A DNA stretch of 64,000 bases from Turnera subulata (taxonomy: Eukaryota > Streptophyta > Magnoliopsida > Malpighiales > Passifloraceae). The notes beneath the pieces are model-generated. The model was not told the DNA's origin. It saw only the letters and a program-made list of their open reading frames with translations, and did not search any database. The position numbers were made by a program, and so were the translations under genes. Within the stretch, counting starts at the first letter, position 1. Every line of letters starts with the position of its first letter. This document shows positions 34,631-46,408 of this stretch, piece after piece. The DNA lies in NCBI GenBank assembly GCA_028386065.3, contig JAKUCV010007733.1, forward strand, positions 24,785-88,784, in the 5' to 3' direction.

Positions 34631-36038
34631 TGATGTGCATGAAATTACATACTTTTTACAACGCACACTGTCGTTTTTTCGCCTTGCATTCATCATTAAT
34701 TCAAGGATTTAGATGTAAATTCACTTCTTTTCATGCCAAATCCATCTTTCCTTACCTTTGGATGCTTTCAGGTGCAATTTGGCGCTTTTTGGAGCATATT
34801 TGGCGATTTTGGGTCAGCAGCGCCGTTGTTGAAGAAATTGGACCAATTGCGAAGCAGCGTCGCTGTCGACAAAATATTTGCTCTTAAACCTTCTTTTTCA
34901 GAGAACCTTTCGTTCTGGAGGAGATTTGACGATTTCGGCCCAAAACCAATGAGGCACTGTGAAGTGCCCTTTTCCAGTACAAGCCGAATGCCTGACAGCG
35001 CCCCTGCAATGGCATTGGTGTCAAGACCCTATTTTTACTAGGGTTTGCGCCTAATTTCCAAGAGTATTTAAGAGGGGATGTACCTAGACACTCCCAGCAT
35101 GGAAAGAAGATTTAAAGAGGAATTCTTGAAGCTAAAGTCTATGAGTTTTATTCCAATTCCTACATGCATAAATTCCTATCTTTTAGGAATAAAACCCGAG
35201 ATATAAAAGCATCAGTTGCTGGACAAAATTAGGAGCTTTTGGAGGAGCAAAAACGTGAGGAATTGGCAAAGAAGAAGAGTGTAGCATTAGTCAATTTTTT
35301 ATATTTTCTTTTATAGAAACGTCGACTTCTCTATCTTCTTTTATTTTTCTTCTTCATGAACTAATCTCTTTTATCTAGGTTTATGGCATGTAGCTATTTT
35401 TTTGATGTTATATTCAATAATTCAGACTTGTTTCTTTAAATTCGTTATGCTTTGATTTGATATAGAGTGCTTAATAGTGTCTGCAGCTTGATCACCCTCA
35501 AACACTTCTTAGACGCCTTAGTGATGCACCTAACGGAGAAACTAAGAACTCAGACTGTTCTATAACAGACCTCTACGCCTACTGATCGTCGAAAGAGACT
35601 TTAGGGTTAGTTGAGGATAACAGCGCCTGGCACAGCGACACTGCGCCCTAGGAAAGTGCTTCACTGACGAAAGCAGGTTGTTCCAGAACTAGGGTAGGTT
35701 TACAATTACATGTGACAGTAGTTGGAGACAACTTAGGCTAGGTAGCCCTTAAAAGTGGACGAATTTACTACCAAGTTATTGAATTATTGTTGAACAGCTA
35801 GGCAGTAGTGAACCCCGGACAACCTAGGTTCCCATCCAATTGCGTTTTCTCTTATTTACACCTTACTTTCTGTTATTTATTTTATATAATTCTCTCATCA
35901 TGATTTTTATTTATTTCATTTATTATTATTAGTCTAATCAATTAAGATCCTAAGGACAGTGTTGTTTCCGCAGTCCCTGTGATTCGACCTTGTTTACTAC
36001 AGCAATGCTGCGCACTTGCAGCCGATTTTGCACAAACA
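34631..36038 (+). repeat. 5' LTR of element C
   Basis: 1408 bp. A TATA-like TATTTAA is at 35065-35071 (TATATAAT at 39373 in the 3' LTR). About 444 bp of this LTR (roughly 35278-35721) is missing from the 3' LTR. Confidence 0.88.
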
Positions 36039-36044
36039 AGTTTT

Positions 36045-36062
36045 TCGCGCCGTTGCTGGGGG
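36045..36062 (+). other. Primer-binding site, element C
   Basis: TCGCGCCGTTGCTGGGGG, starting six bases inside the 5' LTR end. It differs from the tRNA-Asp complement of elements A and B at three of 18 positions. Confidence 0.7.
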
Positions 36063-36289
36063 CTGCGCTAAATAATACTACTTAGTGTTTTTGATTGATT
36101 AGGCTCTTTTGTTTTCTAATTTTCTTTGTTTTCTTATGGCAGGTTGTTAACAGCGCCGCTGTAGACCCTCTAGCAGTGAATGCAAACTAGGAGTAAGCAT
36201 CCCGAGCTATTCCACATTTCTAATATTGAAAGCACTGCTAGGGCAAACCGTGGGAAAGCAAGGCAACAGAAAGCAGCGGAGACTGCCGA

Positions 36290-37070
36290 TACAGCAACCA
36301 TCTGTGAAGTTTCATGTTGGTGTCTTGGAGAATGTCCCTGTAAAAGTTGTGAAGTTTTATATACCTTGTGACTTAATGAGCACACCCCAATTATTCTTGG
36401 GAGGCCTTTTCTCGCAACAGCTGGTGCTGTTATTGATGTAAAGGATGGCAGCATCACATTTCGAGTTGGGGAGGAAATGGTGGAATTTAATGTCCAGAAG
36501 GCAATGGATTCAGAGCTGGAATCCAATGCTTGCTATATGGTGAATGCCATTAAAACTGTCGAGGAGGATATGCTTCATGCAGTAGGCGCTATAGGTGGCA
36601 CTGTTGAGTCACAATCGTGTTCTTTGGCCAGCAAGGGTAGTCTAAAAGATGGTGACAACACTGTAGAGAAGGAAACGCAAAACCCATCAGCCATTCTAGA
36701 TGTTGACTTCCAATTCCAAGCCTTGGAGATGTTAAGTCACAGCGGCATTGTCTCTCCTCCTATTGATGGGAAGGAGCCTCATGTAGTTGTGTCAAAGCTT
36801 TCATCATGCAAATTTAAACGAAAGAAGAGGAAGTTTAATGTGGGTGATAAAGTTTTTCTCTTTCACTCTCAGCTGAAACTCTCTAATGGCCAATTCTGTA
36901 ATTGCTGGAGAGGGCCATATACAGTGCTTGATTACCTTCTAAATGGTTATGTGGAGATTTGTGATGAGGAGGATAACACTTTCAAGGTGAATGGGAAGAA
37001 ACTCAAGCATCAAAATTCTGCAGCAGCAATGGTGAAAGAAATTCCTCAACTTCTCTTTGAGCCACCATGA
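36290..37070 (+). pseudogene. Protease end fused to integrase tail, element C
   Basis: The left part (to about 36520) is the C-terminal half of an Athila retropepsin, with VPVKVVKFYIP, a LGGLF form of the LGRPF motif, and AVIDVKDGS. The catalytic DLGA half is gone. The right part is an open frame of 197 codons ending at 37070 that carries an acidic linker and then the integrase C-terminal module: RKFNVGDKVFLFHSQLKLS, WRGPYTVLD and a FKVNGKKLKHQ-type end. The integrase core and all RT/RNase H are absent. A downstream CKDVKEAL-like phrase and the long 3' region match the usual end of Athila pol. Confidence 0.75.
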
Positions 37071-38967
37071 GCAGCTTGAACTGCAAGGTGTCCAGCTACA
37101 AGACGTAAAAGAAGCGCTGCTCGGCAGGCAACCCGAGGTAATTTTTAATTTTCGTACATCCCTTTAGTTTTATTTTTGTTGTTTTGTTTTTGCTATTTTT
37201 ACAGCCTTAAAAAGTAGAAAAATCAGAAAAACATAAAGACAGGGGCCATTTGATGGGAAGCAGCTGCTAGTGCATCACACCACTATCGGCAAACAGAGAA
37301 GCATACTTAACCCTACTTTTGCACTTTTAATTTTCCACGTTTACTGTTTGCCATGTTGTGCTCATTGTTTGTTGTGCTAAATGTCCATTATACCCCTACA
37401 TCCATGCATTTTTCATCATCTGCATTTCACGTTTTATTTTCTGCATTTTATTCTTCTGTATTGTCCAGTATAAGTTTGGGGGTGTCCCTCACTTTTTTTT
37501 ATGTTTTTGTGTTTATGTTTTTTGTGCTTTATTTTTGCCCCATTGAGGACACTGTGGAATTTAAGTTTGGGGGAGGCAGAAATTAGCATTTCTTTGTTGT
37601 GTTTCGTTTATGCATTGTATTGTTTTGGCCAAAAGACTTGTTTTGTGTATGCTGTTGGTTTTTATATGCGTTTTCTCGACTTATTCGCTGATGCAGTATT
37701 CTGACAGTGTCGCTGCTTACTTGCTGTTTTCGATTCCTGTTTATTTTAACATTTGATTTTGGCTCATTTTTAGTTAAGCTTAGTCTATGCAGGATGTGAA
37801 ATCGAAATCAGTATAGTAATCATGCCCCATCAAGGTAACAAGTGCCAATCTTTCCTTTAAAATTGGCAGTACAGTGGAGCTGTACCTACTGTTGACTATT
37901 TTAGAATCGACTCTTACTTTTCTTTCAAGGCAAAATTTTTATCATCTTGGCATACTTAAGGACATGATATAAGCATTGTTTGTTGAGCTTACTTTTTTTT
38001 TTTATCTTAGCTATATCACTATTTCATTTGACAACCCCGTTTGAGCCTAGGTTGATGGTTAATTTTCTTTAATATTACCCACATCATCATACCTTAGCTT
38101 TTTTAGCCTTGCACGACCATCATGGTGCTTTTAAAGCACACTGTTCTTTGAATTTGTGCTCGACCCTGTCTGCTTGTTTTCCTAGTTCTAATTTTCAAGA
38201 TGACAGTGTCATGGTAGCGTCGCTGCTAGGTGAAAAAGATTGAGTTTGTCAAACCTTTGATTGGAGCTTGGTAATTCAATGATATGGAGATTTGTAATGT
38301 ACTACTTTAGGATCAAGGGAGTTTAATAAAAAAGGGGGTACTAAAAAAAAGTGAGGAAAAAAATCAAAATTAAATGTGGAAAAAGGTACCCATTATGCTC
38401 CCTTGACAATCTTTTACTCACATTATCTCCTATAATCAATATGTGCTCCAATATTCTGGTTTTCTTGGTTTGTGTTCTAATTTGAGAAGAAGCTATCTAA
38501 GTTAGAATTTTGGAAGGTAAGCAGCTTTGTTAGCCTATCTAATTCCCATTCTTTGGTAGCCTAACCTATCCTCATTACAAGACCAAGAAAGACCTGTTGA
38601 TCCTTGTTTATGCCTTGATGATCATTAGTGGAGACTGAAAATCTGAATCGGCTTATGAAATAGCAGTTTTTGGTCCTGGTACTTAACTTATCACATTGGC
38701 ATGAGAAACTATGATGGTTAATGGTTGCTTGCTGCATTTCTTTTGATCATCTTTGTATCTGCTAACTTAGCTGGATTAGAGCTGATGAAATTTCTTTCAA
38801 AAAGGTATACAGGATATTAAGCAGTGAGCACTGCCGCGTGCGTGACAGGTGCTGCTGATGTTGTTTAATTTGAGAGAGCACTTGTAATTTCCTACAATAT
38901 CATTTTCTTTGTGTTCTGATTCGTGTTCTTGGTTGAGGACAAGCAAGGGTTTAAGTTTGAGAAAATT
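37071..38967 (+). other. 3' untranslated internal region of element C
   Basis: About 1.9 kb without a protein. It contains TAAGTTTGGGGG phrases (37474, 37564) of the polypurine type and GC-rich palindromes near 37705 and 38205-38222. Confidence 0.6.
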
Positions 38968-39899
38968 TGATGTGCATGAAATTACATACTTTTTCCAGCG
39001 CACAATGTCCTCTTTTGGCCTTGCATTCAATATTAATTCATGCATTCAGATATAAAATCACTTCTTTTGATGCCAAATTCATCTTTCCTTACCCTTGGAT
39101 GCTTTCAGGTTTAATTTTTGGTCAGCACCGCCGCTAATGAAGAAACTGGACCAATTCTCTAGCAGCGCCGTTGTCGATAAAATATCTGCTCTTTAACCTC
39201 ATTTTTCAGAGAACCTTTCGTTCTGGAGGAGATTTGACGATTTTGGCCCAAAAACAATGAGGCACTGTGAAGTGCCCTGTTCCAGTACAAGTCGAATGCC
39301 TGACAGCGTCCTTGCAGTGGTACTGCCGTCAAGACCCTATTTTTACTAGGGTTTGCGCCTAATTTCTAGGAGTATATAATAGGGGATGCACCTAGACACT
39401 CGCAGCAAGGAAAGAATATTTGAAGAGGAATTCTTGAAGCTAAAATCTAGGAGTTTTATTCCAATTCCTACACTCATAAATTCCTATCTTTTAGGAATAA
39501 TATCCGAGATATAAAAGCATCAGCTGCTGGACGAAATTAGGAGCTTTTGGAGGAGCAAAAACATGAGGATTTGGCAGAGAAGAAGTTGGAGACAACTTAG
39601 GCTAGGTAGCCCTTCAAAGTGGACGAATTTACTACCAAGTTATTGAATTATTGTTGAACAGCTAGGCAGTAGTGAACCCGGACAACCTAGGTTCCCATCC
39701 AATTGCGTTTCTCTTATTTACACCTTACTTTCTATTATTTTTCTATATAATTCTCTCATCACGATTTCTATTTATTTTATTTATTATTATTAGTCTAATC
39801 AATTAAGATCCTAAGGACAGTGTTGTTTTCGCAGTCCCTGTGATTCGACCTTGTTTACTACAGCAACGCTGTGCACTTGCAGCCGGTTTTGCACGAACA
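38968..39899 (+). repeat. 3' LTR of element C
   Basis: 932 bp. It matches the 5' LTR except for the 444-bp internal deletion and point changes. Confidence 0.88.
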
Positions 39900-40149
39900 C
39901 GGATCTGCAACATTATTCTCAGAAGAAACTTTACACATCCTCACATCGCCTTTGTCAACAATCTCTTTAATGAGATGATATCGTCGGAGTATATGTTTTG
40001 ATCGTTGGTGATATCTCGGTTCTTGAGATTGTGCGATTGTTGCATTGTTGTCACAATAAAGCTCAATCGGACTAGAAATGCTCAGAATACACCAAGTTCA
40101 ATTACGAACTTCTTAATTCAAACAGCCTCTTTCACTGCTTCAGAGGCAG

Positions 40150-40870
40150 CTATGTACTCAGCCTCAATTGTAGAATCAGCCACTGTTTCTTGCTTTGAAC
40201 TTTCCAGTACACAGCACCACCGCCAAGGAAAAACACATATTTTGACTGTGATCTAAAATCATCTCTGTCAGTTTGGAAGCTAGCATCTGTGTAAATCTTT
40301 ACAACAAGCTCTTTAACTCTTCTATAGACAAAGAATGCATCCTTAGTCCTTCCCAAGTACTTTAGGATGTTCCTCACAGCTGTCCAGTGACTCTCACCGG
40401 GATTAGCTTGATACCTACTTGTGACACTCAATGCATATGAGACATCTGGTACACAACATAGCATACATGATACATCCTATTGCAGATGCATATGGGATCT
40501 TACTCATGCGTTCTCTTTCCTTAGTTGTACTAGGACAATAATTCTTTGAGAGAGTTATAGCGTGTAACATGGGCAAAAATCCTTTCTTGGAATCTCGCAT
40601 ACTAAACCTTTTAAGTATTTTGTCAATGTATGTACTCTGACTTAGGCCAAGAAGCCTTTTAGATCTATCTCTATAGATCTTTATACCTAACACACAGGCA
40701 GCTTCACCTAAGTCCTTCATTGAGAAATTTTTCCTTAACCAAGTCTTTACGGACTGTAATGGTGGAACATCATTCCCAATGAGCATAATGTCATAATAGC
40801 AAGAAAATAACGGTGCTCCCACTAACCTTCTTGTAAACACATGGCTCATTTTCATTCTTGATGAAACCAA
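40150..40870 (-). pseudogene. Copia RT end and RNase H remnant, element 1
   Basis: Two overlapping frames carry the distal reverse transcriptase and the connection to RNase H: SMKDLGEA, LGIKIYRDRSKRLLGLSQ.TYIDK, and RIPYASAIG in the SMKDLGEA frame, with KIYTDASFQTDRDD in the RNase H frame. The catalytic YVDD box reads YYDIML, so the polymerase site is lost, and the frame shifts near 40440. These would be enzymatic parts of the Pol polyprotein. Confidence 0.75.
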
Positions 40871-41051
40871 ACTATTTGATTACTTCATCAAAACGAAGAT
40901 TCCAACTCCGAGAAGCTTGCTTCAATTCATAAATAGATCTCTGCAATTTGCATACTTTACTAGCATTTTCTAGAGTGACAAAACCTTCAGGTTGTGTCAT
41001 ATACACATCCTCTAAGAGATTTCCAATAAGGAAAGCAGTTTTCACATCCAT

Positions 41052-41537
41052 CTACCAGATTTTATAATCATGGTATGCAGCTATGGTCAAAAGAATTCTG
41101 ATGGATTTAACCATGGCAACTTGTGAAAACGTTTCATCATAGTCAACATCATGAACTTGTTTGAAACCTTTTGCGAGCAATCGCCCTTTAAAGGTAACTA
41201 CATTACCATCCATGTCAGTCTTCTTCTTATAGACCCATTTGCACCCAATGGGTTTAACCCCTTCAAGTGGATCAGCCAAGCTCCAAACCTTGTTTTCATA
41301 CATGGATTCCATCTCAGAATTCATGGCTTCAAGCCATTTCTCTGAGTCGGGACCCGCAATAGCCTGTTGATAGGAGGTGGGCTCATCTTGATCCATGAGC
41401 ATCACATCCCTGGTATGAGTCAAAAGAAATCCATATCTCTCAGGCTCACACCAAATCCTATCAGACCTGCGTGGTCCATGTGCTACAGGCATAGGATTTT
41501 CACCCACAACAACTTGTGGCTCCAGTTCTTGTTCCAT
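41052..41537 (-). pseudogene. Copia reverse transcriptase N-terminal remnant, element 1
   Basis: Open frame of 161 codons: EMESMYENKVWSL, GCKWVYKKKTDMDGNV, RLLAKGFKQVHDVDYDETFS and the IRILLTIAA block that starts the polymerase palm. It ends at a stop before the DVKTAF motif. The upstream linker holds the RRSDRI phrase typical of copia Pol between integrase and RT. Confidence 0.8.
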
Positions 41538-41558
41538 CTCAGTCTCTGAAATTTCTTG

Positions 41559-42447
41559 TTATTCTCGAACTTCTTCGAGTTCTAATTTTCTCCCACTGAT
41601 CCCTTTAGAAATAAATTCTCTTTCTAGAAAGGTAGCAGTACGTGCAACAAACACTTTTTGCTCCACGGGATTATAGAAATAATATCCTTTAGTTTCTTTA
41701 GGATATCCAACAAAAATGCACTTATCAAATTTAGGACCAATTTTTTCCGATGCTTGTCGTCTAACGTAAGCCTCGCAACCCCAAATCTTCTTGAAAGATA
41801 AACTAGGACGTTTCCTAGTCCACATCTCACGTGGTGTCTTTTCAACTGATTTAGATGGAACACGGTTAAGTGTAAAAGCAGTTGTCGTTAAAGCATGTCC
41901 CCAAAAAAGAAGGTGGAAGGTCAGTTTGACTCATCATGGAACGAACCATGTCTAACAAAGTTCGATTTCTTCTTTCAGACACACCATTCCATTGAGGTGT
42001 GCTAGGAAGAGTAAGTTGTGATACTATATCACACTCCTTCAGATCATCAAGAAATTCTCGGTCTAAGTATTCGCCTCCTCGATCAGATCGAAGCATTTTA
42101 ATACTTTTGCCGAGTTGATTCTATACTTCATTCTCGAATTTCTTGAACCTTTCAAAGGATTCTGACTTGTGTTTCATAAGATACACATATCCATATCTAC
42201 TATAGTTATCAGTAAATGAAATGAAGTATTGGAATCCACCTCTAGCCTCTGTAGACATAGGACCACATACATCAGAATGTATAAGTCCTAATAAGTCTGA
42301 AGCCCTTTCACCTTTACTAGTAAAAGGAGTCTTTGTCATCTTGCCCAATAAACATGATTCACATGTCTCATATGATTCAAAATCAAATGAGTCTAAGAGT
42401 CCATCCTTATGGAGTTTAGATATGCGAGTCTCATTTATATGACCCAA
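41559..42447 (-). pseudogene. Copia integrase remnant, element 1
   Basis: Three fragments (42121-42447, 41866-42096, 41559-41825) cover the zinc region (GHINETRISKL and CESCLLGKMTK), the first catalytic Asp (IHSDVCGP), the second (RSDRGGEY), the third Glu (WNGVSERRNRT) and the C-terminal LGCEAYVRR-like block. All three DDE residues are present, but stops at about 42120 and 41860 break the frame. Confidence 0.78.
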
Positions 42448-42456
42448 GTGACAATG

Positions 42457-43684
42457 CTAGAGAAAGGTCGTATTAGAATCATTCAATTTGACCCTTTTGG
42501 TGTTAATGTTAGAGATCGGGTTTTCAAGATCTAGAATATACAAACCATTGTTCAAATGTGCACCACCATAATAAACATCATTCAAATAAATAAAACAACA
42601 ATTGTTCTTTATTATAAATGAAAAACCCTTCTTGTCCAAACAAGAAACGAAAATCAAATTCCTACTTATAGTAGGCACATAATAGCAGTTGTCCAATTCC
42701 AAAATCAAACTACTAGGTAAAGATAAACGATAAGTCCCTACGGCTAATGCAGCAACTCTTGCTCCAAGTCCCACACACAGGTCCACTTCACCTATTGCTA
42801 ACTTTCTACTCTTTGTTAGATCTTGCACATTAACACAAATGTGAGATCCACATCCAGTATCTAATACCCATGATGCTAAGAGAAATATTAACTTCTGTAA
42901 TTAAAATACCTGAAGTCGAAGTCTTACTTCCTTTCTGTTTCTTCAGCTCCTCAAGGTAAATAGAGCAGTTACGCTTTCAAAAACTAGTTTTCTTGCAATG
43001 GAAACATTGTCCCTCCTTAGCAATACCACCTTTGGGTTTCAATGCTTGTGTAGTATAAAAAGATGAAGAACATGAACCAGACTTTCTGGCAAAGTTCTTC
43101 TTCTTGTTGAACTTAGCCTTTCCCTTCCCTTTGCCATTATGAACCATGAAGATATTATTGCCTTTGTTGGCTTTCATCTGCTGCTTAGTAGTTCCAAACA
43201 TGTTAAGCACCTCTTTCAATGTCTTATCAAGATGATTCATGTTGAAGTTCATGACAAATTGACTATAACTGTCCGGCAACGATTGTAAGACAAGGTCAAC
43301 AGCCATCTCCCTCTACAAAGGAAAACCCAGATCCTCAAGGCTCTCGATATATGCCATCATCTTGAGCACATGAGGCTGAACAGGTGACGACTCAGCCATC
43401 TTGCATTGAAACAATGCCTTTGAGGTCTCATACCTCTCATGCCTAGCTTGCCCTTAAAAAAGCATCTTAAGGTGTTCGATCATATCGAAAGCACCCAGCT
43501 TTTCATGTTGCTTCTGAAGCTCAGACTCCATATTGATCAACATGAGGCAGGCTACAGCCAATGCATCTTCTTTATGCTTCTTATAAGCATCTTTCTCCAC
43601 ACGGGGAGCATTGGCAGTTGGTTCATCAGAAACAAGCCCTTCAAGGACATACAACTTCTTTTCTTGCTTGAGGATAATCGTTAA
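42457..43684 (-). pseudogene. Copia gag and protease-region remnant, element 1
   Basis: Gag fragments at 43454-43654 (ADVC..INMESELQKQHEKLGAFDMIEHL-type helix) and 42977-43306 (LPDSYSQFVMNFNMN, a Lys-rich stretch, then the zinc-knuckle start CFHCKK). The frame at 42457-42828 carries the protease-to-integrase region (NCYYVPTISRNLIFVSCLDKKG). All are separated by stops or shifts. Confidence 0.7.
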
Positions 43685-45004
43685 ATTTCGATGCCACTTA
43701 AGAAAATTGTTTGCAGCTTTTCCTTCTCAAGGGCTGATCGTAGTGATGCAGTGTTTGTGCTTTGTGCCATGGTAACTCTACAACAATTAAATCACACATA
43801 ATAAGAGTCATGCATATGTAAAATCATTTAACAAGGAATTTCATTAAATGATACTTCCACTGAAATAATAACCCTCATGTATTATTTCGAAATACCTAAC
43901 CATAGGCATTCTAGTGGGCCAAGATCCATATTTCGCAGTAATATAAGTTAGCTTTGGCTACACTTATACTACAGCTATTTAGGTAGACAACCTCTTACCA
44001 ATTACATCTCATGTAGCTCTTGGATAGTTGAGCGAACAACTCTTGTTCTAGTCGATTTTATCGACTTTTCTCAACTCCTTGCCGCTAAGTCCCCAATCCT
44101 ATTGGGATGACTTAGTTAAGTCCAACCCATGACTAGCAGTTTGGATATTACAATTATCCCATCGCACCTTACTAAGATAAATATTGGCACTTTACTTTGG
44201 CAAACCTGCCAAGTGTTGATCTAAGCCTAGATGAGTGCTAATCAATGGAAGGCAACACATAAGAACTTAATATTATGTTGAGGAATTTTACTTTTATCCA
44301 AATAAAACAATTTGTTCAAATGACATATGCATGTAATTCACACATTATATATCATATATACAATAGACATGCATCACATGTAATCAACAATAACGTAATG
44401 TGACATGGTTGTAAACTATACAAACAATCTCAAGCCTTAGAATGTTGTATAGCCATAACCATGCACCATGCTTCACAAAAGCATACACAACAAGCATTTA
44501 ATTCATAATTACATGTAAAATTATTTTAACATCCTTGCAGAATAAGGCGCTATACAGAGCTAGTACAGTGAAGTTCGTGTAAAATGAAAATAGAATAAAA
44601 AACAGGAGAAAAATCGATTTCAGGGTACACATGACCGCCATGGCCGGCGGTCATACGCTGATGGCCGCCATGACCTGGCGGTCTTCCACACATGACCGCC
44701 GAGGCTTGACGGTCCATGTGTCATGACCGCCCGGCCACGCCGGGACTTGTGTGCTCTAAGCGAAATTAGCATTCGATTTCCACCTCTGTTTGGCATCTCA
44801 TACCAATCGATCTTCCTCTGTCGAACTCATTCGACTTACTGCTATAAATACACTCTGTTTTGGTATCACATACCAATCAATTTCCAAAAATCAGATAAAA
44901 CTAATTGACAAAAACCATACTAATCACACTATATCACATACAGCAGATCATATAAACAAACAATCAAATTCGATTTATGGTTTCACAAGAGGCTTCGCTA
45001 CCAC
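43685..45004 (-). other. Copia element 1 leader with GC-rich palindromic block
   Basis: Untranslated sequence between gag and the 5' LTR. It is AT-rich except at 44640-44750, which holds ATGACCGCC and its complement GGCGGTCAT several times, including an ATGACCGCC-N6-GGCGGTCAT hairpin around 44630-44655. Confidence 0.6.
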
Positions 45005-46408
45005 TGTTGGGTTTCGGGTACACAAATAGGGAGTTAACACGCAACGGAATCAAATCCAAAACCATCACAGGGTCCATGTGAAACGGGATAAATCGAATAG
45101 ATGAGATTTAGTACCTGTTTTGGTTGAGGTCTTTCACTCAACTGTTGAGCTGAATCAGTTTAAAACCGGACAAAGAATCCGATTTCTCTAAGGTATGCAG
45201 AAGAACTATTAATCTCTAGGAACCGTCACACGATCTCTGGATTGAGCTTTCACAATCTCTCTTGTCACAGTGCTAGTTGTTTCTAAAAATGAGAGAACAA
45301 CTAGGGTTTTTTTGTCTACTAATTTTTTGTGATCTGTAGCCACCCTTATCACCAAGGCATATTATCATATATATATAGAGACATAAAACCTTGGGTGTAC
45401 TGAGTTTACCCTAATCATACTTGGGCTGTAATATTTTGGGCTTAATAATAAGCTTAAGTTGGGCTTATTATTAATAATCTGAAACTAGGTCCAATAACTT
45501 ATCCAAACTTTTGGACTCATGACTCAAATTAACAGTCCTAAGTGTGCGACCTTATAGGCTCTAATCACGTTGGCAATAATTATAAAATCACATTTATAAT
45601 TATAAACAATGAGCGTTGTCTAGCAACACATCATTGCTACCCAAGTGACAAGATCAATACCGATTCAACAAGCCTTATTATTATTGTGTCTTTGTCCCTT
45701 TGTCCTATAATATCAAGATCAAACACAAGACATTGAATATGTCATTCTCGCATATGTTTAATCTATGGTTTCTTGAATCCGAGTTATTAACTATCCAAAC
45801 AAATACAATTGATATCCTATATCAATCAATTTCAGCACAGCCATACATTTTACAGTTCAACTCTATGAAGGGGTCCAATAGATATATTTCCCATTACATG
45901 GGCTAGACAAATTCCATCTTGACCAAACAAATCCCACTGCACATTATACATGTGCCCAATAATAACTCTAATGTCTACTCAGCTACGTGTAACCAAGAGC
46001 AATATCAAAGCACATGACTCATATGTTGGGAACCTTGATGTTCTCAGGTCTAAGGACAACACTTATACGAACCACCAATGACAACATGTATTGATCCATG
46101 TGGTGTTCTTAAGTTGGGTCGGTCCAGTCCACAAGTTTCCTAACTTGTACCCGTATGCAGACCTCATATCTCATATGACTCTCAACATACGCTAGTCTTA
46201 ATTTATTATTACAACCCATCCATAATAATAACCGACTAGGGATTTTTAAGAATATATAGTATTCTTGGGTTATAAACATGTCCAAACAATCTACACATAT
46301 ATAAATGGATAAATGAACATATTCATTGAAATAAAACCATAATCAAATATTATGTCTCTAAAAATAATATAATCATCCAATGATTGGTTTTTGGACATAA
46401 CACTATCA
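45005..46408 (-). repeat. 5' LTR of copia element 1
   Basis: 1404 bp. On the minus strand a TATA-like TCTATATATATATG is at about 45381-45368. Confidence 0.88.

Larger units (their letters stand above)
34631..39899 (+). mobile_element. Athila-like non-autonomous LTR retrotransposon C
   Basis: LTRs 34631-36038 and 38968-39899 (TGATGTGCATG...AACA) with a perfect duplication CGGAT (34626-34630, 39900-39904). The primer-binding site TCGCGCCGTTGCTGGGGG at 36045-36062 is a variant of the tRNA-Asp site. Only the end of a protease and an integrase tail remain between the LTRs; there is no gag core, RT or RNase H. It inserted into copia element 1. Its protein remnants and LTRs are distinct from those of elements A and B, so this is a separate family with the same body plan. 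Confidence 0.88.
33136..46408 (-). mobile_element. Ty1/copia element 1, split by element C
   Basis: LTRs at 45005-46408 (5' on the minus strand) and 33136-34530 (3'), both TGTTGGG...TAACA or TATCA on the plus strand. Flanks are GGTTC and GGTTT, a 4/5 target duplication. Just inside the 5' LTR the minus strand has TGGTAGCGAAGCC (44991-45003), close to the initiator-Met primer-binding site TGGTATCAGAGCC. A purine-rich AAGTGGGAGAT adjoins the 3' LTR. Gag, protease, integrase, RT and RNase H fragments lie in copia order between 43654 and 40150, all broken. Athila-like element C is nested near the RNase H end. Without it the element is about 8 kb. Confidence 0.85.
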
